Positions 9,004 to 18,250 are shown, numbered from the stretch's first letter. The stretch is 22,258 nt of DNA from Chara braunii (GCA_003427395.1 BFEA01000005.1:6679429-6701686); one strand, 5' to 3'. Notes: generated by a model not told the origin, from the sequence alone. Numbers and translations: made by a program.

Positions 9004-10092
9004 ACTGCTGGCAATAGAGCCATTCACGGCTCTCTGACTACGATCCCGCCATCCGCGCCTTCGCCTGCTCGTCTGGCAGGAGCAGCCACCGTATGGGGAA
9101 AAAGAAAACGTATGACAGAAAAAGGAAGAAGGGAAAAAAAAAAAAAAAAAAAAAACAAGGGAGGGAAAAAAAACGAAATAACGAGCACTGAAGTACCGGT
9201 CGCCAGCATTGAAGGACGGGTCAGCCCCGTATCACGACCACTTGCAAGCTGGATTCCCATAAGACAAAGAGGTTCGGTAGCTTGCCAACAATGAGGTTTG
9301 GGAAGGCTGCTTCGGGGGTACTGGTGGTAATCATGCTATGCAGACCCTCCTATAGATTATCAAACTGAACCCAAACATGATTGGGCAGCATGTTTCGTCT
9401 GTGCCTGGTCGCTTCTCCTTGGGGGGCTCTTGGAGGTTTCCATGCCCTGATTGTCACCACCAAACCTTTGCAATTGAGAGAATCCAATGACTTGAGATAC
9501 CTTGTATAGCTCTCTTCAACTCAAAGGACCATGACCGTGTTTCTTCCTCTTTTGTGGAGCGAGATTAGAGGTTCCGTCCCTGGAAGAGATTGCAGAGCTC
9601 TGAGACGGTCGAGCTCTTTTGTCATTGAGAGACAACTCCTTGCTTTTGTGTGAAAAATTGAAGAGGACAACGTGTTTTTCATAAAGCCCGTTGACCTCCT
9701 CCAAGTCCTCTTCTGGGTATTCCCACACATCGACGTCCGTATCCTCGGCCCCTTCCACTTGCAATTTTTCCTTGATGATTTTGACCTCGGACTTGATTCG
9801 GGTTCTGGCTATCAGAAAATCAAGTGCTCGCTGTCCTAATTTTGTCGGTCTCTGTTCGACCTCCTCCTCCCTTCCCTCCACCTGGGTTGTGAGAACTCCT
9901 GTGGTAGCTGTTCTGTGCACAACTGCTGTATTTGTCGGACCGTTTTTCCCAGCTCCCGGTTGATGGGACCCCACCACCTGAGCATAGGTAAACTCCATGT
10001 CAGCCTTGGCTCCTTCACCTGCTAGTGCCATGGTTGGGATGTTCTAAAAGACGAGAGAAACATTATATTTAATCTACGAAAATACAGAAAAC

Positions 10093-10143
10093 ATAAACAA
10101 TTATTGTAGATTCAACTTCTACAGTGGTTGAATCTGATTGTTT
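10093..10143. repeat. Imperfect hairpin in LINE 5' leader region
   Basis: AGATTCAAC (10108-10116) and GTTGAATCT (10127-10135) are perfect 9-bp inverted arms around a 10-base loop. Outside them, AAACAAT (10095-10101) pairs with ATTGTTT (10137-10143). It sits 60-110 bp upstream of the ORF1 ATG on the minus strand. It may be part of the LINE 5' UTR or a remnant of a small inverted-repeat element. Confidence 0.45.
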
Positions 10144-10283
10144 GTAAAATATGATTAATAAAAATCACAGAAGATGATCGCGGTGACGTATCTGCCTACG
10201 CTGTAACGGATGGCCGTGCCTGCTGGTGATGAATGTGGTGATGTGGAAGGTTGGACTTGATTGCTGGAGGTGAAAGAGGTGTG

Positions 10284-10289
10284 GAAGTG
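10284..10289. repeat. Left target-site duplication of the Ty3 element
   Basis: GAAGTG lies immediately before the TG start of the 5' LTR and is matched by GAAGTG at 19289-19294, directly after the CA end of the 3' LTR. Ty3 elements usually make 5-bp duplications, so 6 bp is one longer. The extra base may be chance. Confidence 0.6.
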
Positions 10290-11322
10290 TGAGGAACGAG
10301 CCCTCAAGTAGAGGCCTTGCCATGATGTACATGTTCTGGGCTAAGGCCCCAGCAAGCCTCGTGCCCGCCCTAAGTGAAGGCGGGCCAGCAAATCAACAAG
10401 AGCCCTCTGTGCCAACATTTCANGAAGTGGGGTCCATACAGTTGCAGCACGCCAGTTGGTTGGAGTGCACCGAGTCTNGGATTTCAGCAAATGCTGAAAG
10501 CCCAGGGCCTCTGAGTTAGTTAGGCCCTGGGCACTCGAACGTGAGGCCGACAATGCATGCTGGGTATAGAGGCCGAAAATGCCAAAGGGAAATCGGCCCA
10601 CTATCTGTATCTGGACGCAGGCCTTGATGAAGGAGGCGCAACTGCATTGCCCCGGGGCCCAACTGTATCGGGCTGGGTTCAGCCTCTGGGCCCCGGTCAC
10701 AGGCTGAAGGGAGGCCGCCCACACGCTGGACTGGCATATAGGCAAGCAGGGCGAGTGGGCAGGGATCTTGGCCATTGCGGGCAATGCCGGCACGCTGCGC
10801 AAATGCGAGCTGCCGCTGCTGCTGAGGTGCAAGGCAGGCCAGCGCTAGGCGGTAGGGCGCTGCCTGCGCACCAGGGCACTGGCGGCCATAGCCGGGCCGC
10901 ATGAGGGTGCAGTAAGGGTGAAGAGCGAAGGTGGTCTTCGGAGGTGAAGGGCGCTGTGTGGGTACAAGGGAGAGTGTGGGTGAAGAGGACACATACCTGG
11001 TGGAGGTGGAGGTCGGCATTGGTGTTGACATCATCACTCGCTGGTAGTCAAGTTGTCTGGTTGCTTTCATAGCTGTAGATGTAGGCTACGCTTTAGAGTA
11101 GATAGGGCGACTGGCGCCATTCACAAGAGAGAGCTACATTTGGGTTATGCTGTTGGTGTTGCCCTGTTGGGCATGGACATCGACTCACGATTCTTCTGTA
11201 TCATTCTCAATGGGATGGTTACTCGGTTCCATGTGCTATCTGCTTTGGCTTTGACCACTTGGACTTCAGTGTGATTTTGCATTCTGGACTTCGGTGCTTC
11301 GTCCATATTCATGTTCCTTGCA
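10290..11322 (+). repeat. 5' LTR of the Ty3 chromovirus
   Basis: It begins TGAGGAAC, ends TTCCTTGCA and is repeated at 18259-19288. From GGCCTTGC onward the match is collinear and strong. The first 31 bases of this copy correspond to 17 in the 3' copy, so the TG start is inferred from the GAAGTG duplications and the polypurine tract. The first 420 bp carry several strong stem-loops. Two N bases are present. I could not pick a convincing TATA box or poly(A) signal. Confidence 0.88.
10482..10532 (+). promoter_or_regulatory. Two adjacent perfect stem-loops in the LTR
   Basis: TTTCAGCA/TGCTGAAA (10482-10489 and 10492-10499, 2-base loop) is followed at once by GCCCAGGGCCT/AGGCCCTGGGC (10500-10510 and 10522-10532, 11-base loop). 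Both are retained in the 3' LTR. Their strength suggests a role in the RNA (packaging, dimerisation, or 3'-end/termination structure), but the function is inferred. Confidence 0.45.
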
Positions 11323-11325
11323 ATT

Positions 11326-11337
11326 TGGTATCAGAGC
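11326..11337 (+). promoter_or_regulatory. Primer-binding site for initiator tRNA-Met
   Basis: TGGTATCAGAGC begins three bases after the 5' LTR end. It is complementary to the 3' end of eukaryotic initiator tRNA-Met, the usual primer of plant Ty1 and Ty3 elements. It primes minus-strand DNA synthesis. Confidence 0.93.
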
Positions 11338-12621
11338 TGGTTTGATCGCCACTTACCTTTGGCACGCTGGCGTTGTACAGACTTGGTGCGTTGACGATGC
11401 TTCTTCGCAGTGGGTACTTGTGACGTCAGGCCACGTTAGGTGCACGCCCTGGGTAGAGAGGGGTGCACCGAAAGGCTATTACGGCAGTGTATGCCGTGGG
11501 ATACAGCGGAATGTTTGATTGATGATGAGAGCATGCTGATGTGGCATTGGACTAAGGTGGCACTGCATTGCGTTGTGGGTGGAAACCGAGGTCATGACCG
11601 GTCATCAAATGCAACATCAGCTCAATTGGTGAGAAAATCTGTGGTTGGGGGCAGCTATCTCCAGGTATGTTGATCCCTTACCTTATCTACCTTCTCAATC
11701 TCTTCTTACCGTGAGGAAGTGAGTCCAACTTGAGAGTCCTCTCCTTGGTGAGGTGTTGTGAGCGCGCTACCTTGAGAGACGTCAATCTTCCCGGAAGCAT
11801 CTGGAAGGAGAAAGGGCGGTGCCTCTGAAGGGCCCTGGTCGAAGCACTGGGTCACGGTCACCATGCCAACCCACAGGGAGTAGTGCACGCATGCGATGGC
11901 TGCTGTCCTGTTTTGGCACTTGCTGCGCTCAGATAGAAGTCTTGCCAAGTGTGCCAGCCTTGTATGAGACGCTTACCAGACCGTCTATAAACATTTCTAG
12001 TTGGGTACTCGGTATGATTATGGCTGTGATCATCGTCCTGACTGCGACGTTAAGAATTCCTGAAGAGATGGGGGCGCTCTTAATAATCCTAATGATCAGC
12101 CAGATCATCCGGGTGTAAGGCTCGTTTCCGTACGAGGGTAAATAAGAGTGGGCTGGCTGGCTTACTTGGCTCTGACTTGGGCACAGGGGTGGGCCGATAC
12201 ACACACGAAAACACTGCTTTGCTCAAGATGCTGTTTCGGTATGTTGGATTGAGGGGAGGGTAGGTTCCAATTGGTGCTCAACTGTGTACACAACTATACC
12301 CATCAATCATACATCTGCTACATTGTCTTTTTGTACCTTTGATTAGTTGGTTGATGGACTGCTAACCTCACTAACAGATTAATGTAGGACTGTTGTATGC
12401 TGCCATAGCCAGTTCTAACTAATGCTGCTGTAAGTGAACCAATTAGGGTGCATCTAGACTATGTAGACAATCTGTATGAATGTTGTAGACATGCCACTTG
12501 ATTCGGTATAGTAGGGAACTCGCCGGACACAACCATTTATAGAAAACTACGTGCCGGTCAGATACATGCTGCGGTAGGATTCCATTAGGGGATTCTAGTG
12601 CAGATACTATCTGCCTAACTA
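11338..12621 (+). other. Long untranslated leader of the Ty3 element
   Basis: About 1.28 kb separates the PBS from the gag ATG, long for a chromovirus. No domain is recognised. A 99-codon frame at 11819-12118 has a hydrophobic C-terminal half (WVLGMIMAVIIVLTATLRI, MGALLIILMISQ) that could be membrane-spanning if translated, but nothing supports expression. The stretch may contain packaging signals or captured host sequence. Confidence 0.6.
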
Positions 12622-14465
12622 ATGAGTGGGTCAGACCCTGTTGATGATAGAGNTGACATTAGGAGACTAACACGTGCAGGGGCATTAAGGGTACCGCACG
12701 TGTTCCAGGCCTTAGATCCGGGAGAAGAAAGACGGCTACGTAGAGCCCGTGCGCTAGCAGCGCGGATAGCAGCAGCAAACGCAACAGCTAGAGAACAGGC
12801 AACAACAGCGAGAGCAGTAGCGATGGCTAATGGCGCAAGCTCTGCTGCGTCATCATCTGCGTCCTCGTCAGGGACTAATGGGGGCCAGTTGGGAATGCCA
12901 ACGAGTTCCACAAGTTCCTTGGGCACTTCCGGTTCCACAGGTTCTAGACAGTCTTTTAGTCAAATGGCGGGCGCGCAGTTCAGCCCGTTGACCCCGCGTC
13001 AGAGGGAGCTCAGAGAGATCCAGCAGGTCGAGATGCTCCGCCGTAAGTTAGAGCAGGACCTGAAAGAAGCTACCGATAGAGAAAATGCGATGAAAACTAG
13101 AGCAGCTAGGCTTGAAACTTTAGAGGCTGACAAGGCTGAATTAGAGGGTTTGGATGAGTCAGCATTGACTGACCCGCTGAAAGTACTGAAGAAGAATATG
13201 CTGTCATTACACGCACACGTGGACAGCAAATTAGACTTCATGCAGAGCACTCTAGACCAGATCCTAGATGCGTTGACAAAGCCAGGATTCCGGCGACCAA
13301 CACAATCACCGTTGCCGTTATCGGCGATGTCAAGCCCCTTTCAAGTTCAAGCTGGTACACAACCAAGTGGTACGTCTGCAGCAGTCTCACAGACTGTTGC
13401 ATCTTCTTCTTCGGGTCCAGCGGTGGGAGCTACACCACCGCAACAACCTGTTCAGCCATCTGGATAGCCGCAGGGTCAATGGTATCCTAAGACCCCAATG
13501 AAACCACCTCTTGCCTTCTCAGGCGAAGGAAAGGGCGAAGAACTCAACACTTGGTTGAGAACAGTCCCGGTTTGGGTGAAGGCCAAGAGAACCTTGCTAG
13601 AGGACGAAGTGGTAACTGCGGCATCTTACCTGGAGGGTAAGGCAGCCAAGTGGTTAGATGGTGTAGTTATAAAGGCCGGGTATGGGAGACGCATGGCGGA
13701 CAGGGCTAAGTCTCTGACGTTAGACCAGTTCATGGAAATGGTAGAAGCTCGATGCCATAACCCACAGGAGGCTGATGCCATTAACAAACTAGACCAACGC
13801 AAGTTCAGCTCAATTAGAGAGCTTACGACTACCGTTGAGAGCCCGATCCTCGTCCCAGGAATCAACTACAGCGATCAGTTCCTATTGACTACGTTTGTCA
13901 GATGTCTCCCAGAGAACATTAGGAACTTGCTAGCCAGCGAGGAACGCACTGAGTACCACTCGTTTGAGACACTGTCTAGGAAAGCCTTAGACTTGGAGGC
14001 CACGCTAGGCAATGCTCAACCCACCTCAGGGAATGACTCAAAGAAGAAGAAGAGTCCTCAAGAGTGGAAGAAGAAGGGGGCGAAGTTGATGATGGTTGAG
14101 TCTGATGGGACTCAAACTGAGATCGATGAACTCTCTGACCTGATGGACTACTCAGAGTATGACGGCGAGGAGGTAGCTGAGGGTAGCACCCTCGCCGCGG
14201 TAGTTAAGACTAAGGTGGCAGCCCGAGGGAAGGGTCAGCCTAGGGGTCAAGGGAGGACGCCTCCAATCAGACCAAGCAGGCTGAGTGGGTAAAGGCAGGT
14301 CTTGATCAAGACGTGTGGCGTGACCGCCGAACGCGTGGTGCTTGTATCAACTGCGGGGAGTACGGACACTCGCAATACAAGTGCCAGAACGCTAAGGTTA
14401 CGAAAAACGTAGCTCCAAAGATGGAGGCAACCTACTCACAGTCTTCTAGCTCGGGAAACGCGTAG
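12622..14465 (+). pseudogene. gag: Ty3 gag (capsid and nucleocapsid), broken by a stop and a frameshift
   Basis: The ATG at 12622 begins a basic, alanine/arginine-rich N-terminus, then a Ser/Gly/Thr-rich linker and a coiled-coil-like stretch (EIQQVEMLRRKLEQDLKEAT). After a TAG at 13465 the same frame continues with the retrotransposon gag capsid domain (FSGEGKGEELNTWL, AASYLEGKAAKWLDG, FLLTTFVRCLPENIRNLL). An indel near 14250 moves the frame, after which the nucleocapsid knuckle CINCGEYGHSQYKC (CX2CX4HX4C) is at about 14343-14384 and the frame stops at TAG 14463-14465. Gag forms the particle and packages RNA. The ATG fits the first long open frame after the leader, and one N (12652) lies near the start. 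Confidence 0.82.
14453..14459 (+). promoter_or_regulatory. -1 ribosomal frameshift heptamer between gag and pol
   Basis: GGGAAAC lies in the zinc-knuckle frame as G GGA AAC, an exact X_XXY_YYZ slippery site, one codon before the gag TAG (14463). Slipping back one base enters the protease-pol frame, which is open from just after its own TAG at 14447-14449. GGGAAAC is a known slippery sequence in retroviral gag-pro junctions. A 10-bp stem-loop follows (14499-14530), about 39 nt away, further than the usual 5-9 nt spacer. Confidence 0.7.
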
Positions 14466-15160
14466 GGCCAGTGGAAGTATTAACCGCTTCGACTCAAGAT
14501 GAAGTGGGATTGATACCCTCCCCACTTCATGACAAGGCCAAGGCTAATGACCTCTTAGTCACCCCGCAGACACAACTAGACCAAACTATGCTCTGTACGG
14601 TAGATGTGTCTGAAGCCTTAGAAGACTTAGAGAATGAGTGGTCAAACAAGGACCCTCGTGAGTCCTGGGTGACACTAAGGAAAGGTCCTAGAGGGGAACA
14701 TTTCATGGTGGAGGTCGATGTAGGAGGCCGCAAATGTGGTGCCTTCATAGACATAGGCTCCACGCGGAATTACATAAGTCTCTACTGTTTGGAAAGGCTG
14801 CACCTATAGGACCGGGTACGGCACCTTAGTAGACCAGTAGCATCTACTTTGGCCAACAAGGAGCGCATGATTGTAACAGACTACATCAAGGACGTAGTCT
14901 GTACCTTCTCCTATGGAGGAGGTGAGCTTAACCATAAGATTTCATTCTTGGTTAGCGACGACTTGCCATTTGACATGTTATTAGGCATGTACTACCTCGA
15001 AGTTGCTAAGCCCCAGTTCGACTGGGATAAGAAGGTGCTTAAGCATAAGTTGCCCGATGGCCGAACTGTCAGATTGACTAAGTTCAAGGCCAGTAGTATT
15101 ATAGATACCTATGGCTGCTTGTGCGCATCAGCGTTCTACAATTACTACAAGCAAAACCAA
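14460..15160 (+). pseudogene. pol: Ty3 pol: N-terminal extension and aspartic protease
   Basis: The pol frame is entered from gag at the slippery site and runs through an acidic spacer (EALEDLENEWSNKDPRESW) to a retropepsin-like domain. VEVDVGGRKCGAFIDIGSTRNYIS matches the flap-to-active-site region of Ty3 proteases, but the active-site triplet is DIG instead of DSG or DTG. A TAG at 14807-14809 interrupts it. The same frame continues with FLVSDDLPFDMLLGMYYLEVAKP, matching the conserved DxxLGxxWL-like C-terminal part of the protease. It would cleave the Gag-Pol polyprotein. The nonsense codon and altered triplet make it inactive. Confidence 0.75.
14499..14530 (+). promoter_or_regulatory. Stem-loop downstream of the slippery site
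   Basis: ATGAAGTGGG (14499-14508) pairs perfectly with CCCACTTCAT (14521-14530) across a 12-base loop. It could act as a distant stimulator of frameshifting or form part of a pseudoknot with nearer bases such as CCAGTGG. It lies within the pol coding region, so its role is inferred from position only. Confidence 0.4.
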
Positions 15161-16716
15161 GAGGAGGGTATGTANCTTGTNTANGTCTNTGAGAANGGGG
15201 AGGCCGTNAAAACACCCCCNGAGATAGAACGTGTCGTTGCTAAGTTCCCTGATCTGTTCGAGGAACCCACAGGAGTTGTTGAAAGGGAAGTCGTCCACGC
15301 TATAGAAATCATTCCAGGGAGTAAGACCCCAAAGGGAAGGATCTATAGGATGGCCCCCGCCGAGTTAGATGAACTTCGGAAACAACTTAAGGGGTTGACA
15401 GAGAAGGGTTGGATTCGGCCTAGTACTTCCCCTTATGGATCACCCGTTCTATTCATACCGAAGAAGGGGGGTACTTTGAGGATGTGCATTGACTATAGAG
15501 GCCTCAATGCCATCACCGTGAAGAACGCAGAGCCTCTACCTCACATAGACGACCTATTGGATAGGGTGCAGGGATGCAAGTACTATAGTAAGATAGACTT
15601 GAAATCCGGATATCATCAGATCGCAATAAGATCCGAGGACCAACACAAGACAACTTTTCAGACTAGATATGGTCTGTATGAGTTTGTTGTGATGCCTTTT
15701 GGTCTTTGTAATGCGCCGGGTACGTTCCAGCACGCTATGAATCGGATCTTCCATGACCATTTAGATAAGTTTGCCGTGGTATACCTAGATGACATTCTGA
15801 TCTTTAGTAAGTCTGCCGAGGAGCACGCAAAGCACGTTGAGATAGTTCTCTCACTCCTGCGACAACGCAAGTATAAGGTCAACTTAGAGAAGTGTGAGTT
15901 CGGTCACACTAAAATACTATACTTGGGTCATGAAGTAACTGCGGAGGGAATTAGGCCGGAAGATGCAAAAGTGGCTAGTATTCGAGACTGGCCACGACCT
16001 CAGACAGTCACTGAGGTCAGGTCATCCTTAGCAATGTGCGGCTACTATAGAAACTTCGTTAAGAACTATTCTACAGTCGCCTCTCTTTTGACTGATCTAA
16101 CTCGACTTGACACACCGTGGGACTGGAGTAATGAGTGCGAGAATGCTTTCAAGAGATTGAAGCATGCACTCATGAATCATGAGGTCCTCATGGTTTCCGA
16201 TCCGCAGAAGTCATTCATAGTGACCACTGATGCAAGCCAATACGGCATTGGCGCAGTGCTGGCTCAGCAGGATGGGAAAAAGTTGAGACCGATTGAGTAC
16301 ATGAGTATGAAGATGCCATCGAAGAAGTTGGCTAAGTCCACCTACGAAAGGGAACTCTATGCTCTCTACAAGGCACTTGTCCATTGGAGACACTTCCTTT
16401 TGGAAAGATTCTTCTATCTGAGGACTGATCATCAGACCCTCAAATGGATTAAGACTCAACCGGCTCTTTCTGATGCACTCAAGCGATGGATTGAGGTCAT
16501 AGACCAATATGACTTCAAGCTTGAGTACCTGAAGGGAGAGTACAACAAGGTTGCAGACGCGCTATCACGTAGAGCAGACTACCAAGGTGCGCTAGTTTCT
16601 GACTTTGGTGTATCTAATGAAGTAAGGGAGAGTACAACAAGGTTGCAGACGCGCTATCACGTAGAGCAGACTACGAAGGTGCGCTAGTTTCTGACTTTGG
16701 TGTATCTAATGAAGTA
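15161..16716 (+). pseudogene. pol: Ty3 pol: reverse transcriptase and RNase H
   Basis: The frame is open from 14849 to 16687. Reverse transcriptase starts near GRIYRMAPAELDELRKQL and shows SPVLFIPKKGG, RMCIDYRGLN, YYSKIDLKSGYHQI (motif A Asp), FVVMPFGLCNAP and the catalytic VVYLDDILIFS, with YLDD at 15782-15793. RNase H follows: TTDASQYGIGAVLAQ (first Asp at 16229), ERELYALYKAL and LRTDHQTLKW, ending near NKVADALSRR. Several N bases at 15175-15220 fall between protease and RT. The 92-bp tandem duplication at its 3' edge shifts the frame. Apart from that this is the best-preserved part of the element. Confidence 0.9.
16533..16716 (+). repeat. 92-bp tandem duplication at the RNase H/integrase junction
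   Basis: 16533-16624 and 16625-16716 are copies differing by a single base in my reading (ACCAAGG against ACGAAGG). Ninety-two is not a multiple of three, so it moves pol from one frame to the next exactly where the open segment 14849-16687 ends and 16726-17199 begins. It is either a recent slippage event in this copy or an assembly artefact. Confidence 0.9.
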
Positions 16717-18226
16717 ACTCAATCATTGGTGGGAGCCTATCAGGAAGACCCTGTCACGATGGACATCATCCGCAAACTTCAGGCAAAAGACAAGGCCACA
16801 GAAAGTGAGTTTGTGATGGTGGACGGGCTAATCTATCTTAATAAGGCCGGAATAAGGAGATTGGTAGTTCCATCTAGTGAACAGTTGCGTAGTTTATTTT
16901 TAGGCGAATGTCATGACGCAACTGGGCACTTTGGCTACAAGAAGACGAGTGCTAACTTAGTACAACAATTTTGGTGGTCCAAAATGCTAGATGACGCAAA
17001 TAAGTATGTTGAGACCTGTCACGTCTGTCAGCGGGACAAGCGGCGAACTCAAGCCCCGCTTGGGTTGTTGAAGCCTTTACCTATTCCTGATGGTCCAGGA
17101 TTGAGTGTTTCCATGGATTTCATGGACACCCTAGTGACCAGCAAGAGTGGTAAGAGGCACATTTTCGTCATCATCGACCGATTCACCAAAGTTCGCTAGA
17201 CTAGTACCAATGCCAGAGACAGTCAGGATAGAATACGTCATCAAGTTGTTCAAGGACAACTGGGTAAGGGACTTTGGTTTACCAAAGACCATCATTAGTG
17301 ACCGAGACGTTTGATTCACAAGTGAGCTGTGGAAGAAGACTGCGAAACAGATGGGCAGTCAACTTCAGATTACTTAAGGGAATCATCCCGAAGCCAACGG
17401 ACAGGCCGAACAAATGAATAGAGTTGTACAACACTTGCTGAGGCATTACATCAAGCCCAACCAGGATGACTGGGATGAACAGTTCCCTCTCATCGCCAGC
17501 CTGTACAACAATGCTATACATAGTAGCACCGACGTTAGTCCTAACCAGCTGCACTTAGGATGGAAGCCTAGATCAACACTAAACTTCCTCCTACCCGAAA
17601 ATCGACCCGCTGCAACTCCAGGCACACTTGAATACGGTGTGCAATATGAGAAGTTGCTGCAAGAGGCTGATGAACATATGAAGAAAGCTCAGCAAGCCAT
17701 GATTGCTTCTGAGAATCAACATCGCAGACAGTCCACATTTCAGGTAGGGGAACGTGTCTGGGTCAAGGCTAGTGAGTTAGGACAGGAGTTCAAAATATCT
17801 CGTAAACTAATGCCTCAGTACTTTGGTCCCTGGGAAGTCTTGGATGTAATGCGGGATGAGTTCGATGGTCCCACATATGTCATTCGTGTCCCTGGACACC
17901 TACGCACTCACCCAGTCTTTCATGCCTCAAAGCTTGCACCTTTCGCTGAGACTGATCAATTCCCTTCCAGGAGATCAATGCTGCCCCCAACCATGGATGG
18001 ACAAGTCGACATTGATGACATTGTGGATCACAGGGACATGCCTGTTGCAAAGCCGCTGGGTCGAGGAAGACCTCCTAAACCCAAGAGAGAATATCGCGTC
18101 AGATTCAGGCATCACACAGATCCCAAAGAAGATCGGTGGTTCACCAGGGAGGAACTGCTTGAGACAGCTCCTCAGGTGGTGGCAGAATATGAAAGGAAGC
18201 TAAAAGGGAAGGCACCTGCGAAGTAA
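16717..18226 (+). pseudogene. pol: Ty3 pol: integrase with C-terminal chromodomain
   Basis: The HHCC zinc-binding region (HDATGHFGYKK ... CHVCQRDKR) is followed by the catalytic core: MDFMDTL (first Asp), IISDRD (second Asp), and GNHPEANGQAEQMNR, with the Glu of GQAEQ as the third. A one-base shift near 17195 and stops TGA 17312 and TAA 17375 break it. After the core come the GPY/F-type region (LMPQYFGPWEVLDV, LRTHPVFHASKLAPF) and a chromodomain-like end (VDIDDIVDHRD ... REYRVRFRHHTDPKEDRWFTREEL) to TAA 18224-18226. Integrase inserts the DNA copy; the chromodomain is thought to steer it to marked chromatin. A GRGRPPKPKR insert splits the chromodomain. Confidence 0.87.
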
Positions 18227-18250
18227 GCATCTCAACGGACTTTCGAAGCT

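Larger units (their letters stand above)
8110..9160 (+). mobile_element. Composite insertion in LINE ORF1, ending in poly(A)
   Basis: ORF1-like sequence stops near 9170 and resumes near 8107, so about 1 kb between is foreign. It holds an A-rich stretch (8223-8250), two 122-bp foldback elements, a diverged third copy, a run of 21 T (8774-8794), a U6 snRNA-like piece and a 22-A run (9134-9155) that may be the tail of the last insert. It is probably several nested events. No target-site duplication for the whole was found, so the ends are approximate. Confidence 0.55.
6186..10031 (-). pseudogene. LINE ORF1 (RNA-binding, zinc-knuckle protein), interrupted
   Basis: The start is the ATG at 10031 (MALAGEGAKADMEFTYAQVVG). 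Pieces follow in shifted frames: 10031-9516; about 9515-9350 with LPNHVWVQFDNL; 9260-9170 with IGIQLASGRDTGLTRPSM (both resemble the DUF4283-type RNA-binding region of plant LINE ORF1). After an insertion come 8107-7980 with YWWFKRLEMEYP and the knuckle CFRCRERGHLGNDPNC (CX2CX4HX6C, longer in the last gap than the usual X4). From 7982 to 6186 a single frame holds a lysine/glutamate-rich, coiled-coil-like region and then a compact module (NIAHHDWEIAVHKTG), broken only by about seven in-frame stops. Without the insertion it would be about 930 codons, long for ORF1. RNA binding is inferred from the family. Confidence 0.7.
1182..10140 (-). mobile_element. Degenerate APE-type non-LTR retrotransposon (LINE), carrying nested insertions
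   Basis: Read on the minus strand, the element runs from a 5' leader near 10140 through ORF1 (10031-6186) and ORF2 (6140-1297) to a 3' T tract (poly(A) on its own strand) at 1182-1196. The order is ORF1 with zinc knuckle, apurinic-type endonuclease, reverse transcriptase, zf-RVT. This is the layout of plant and algal L1-like LINEs, and no RNase H domain is seen. Every domain is recognisable but split among frames by stops and indels, so the copy is dead. Two plus-strand insertions (4764-5266 and about 8110-9160) interrupt it. Both outer ends are approximate because no target-site duplication was found. Confidence 0.8.

Noticed and set aside
10516-11070. Long open frames inside the LTRs, both strands
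   Set aside because: They arise from GC-rich LTR sequence, differ between the two LTR copies and contain no domain.
11929-12204. Minus-strand hydrophobic frame resembling a mitochondrial membrane protein
   Set aside because: The hydrophobic residues come from AT/T-rich codons on both strands. There is no conserved motif or neighbouring organelle-like sequence.
14402-14408. GAAAAAC as an alternative gag/pol slippery site
   Set aside because: A -1 shift here runs into TAG at 14447, and the first three bases are not identical. GGGAAAC at 14453 satisfies both rules.
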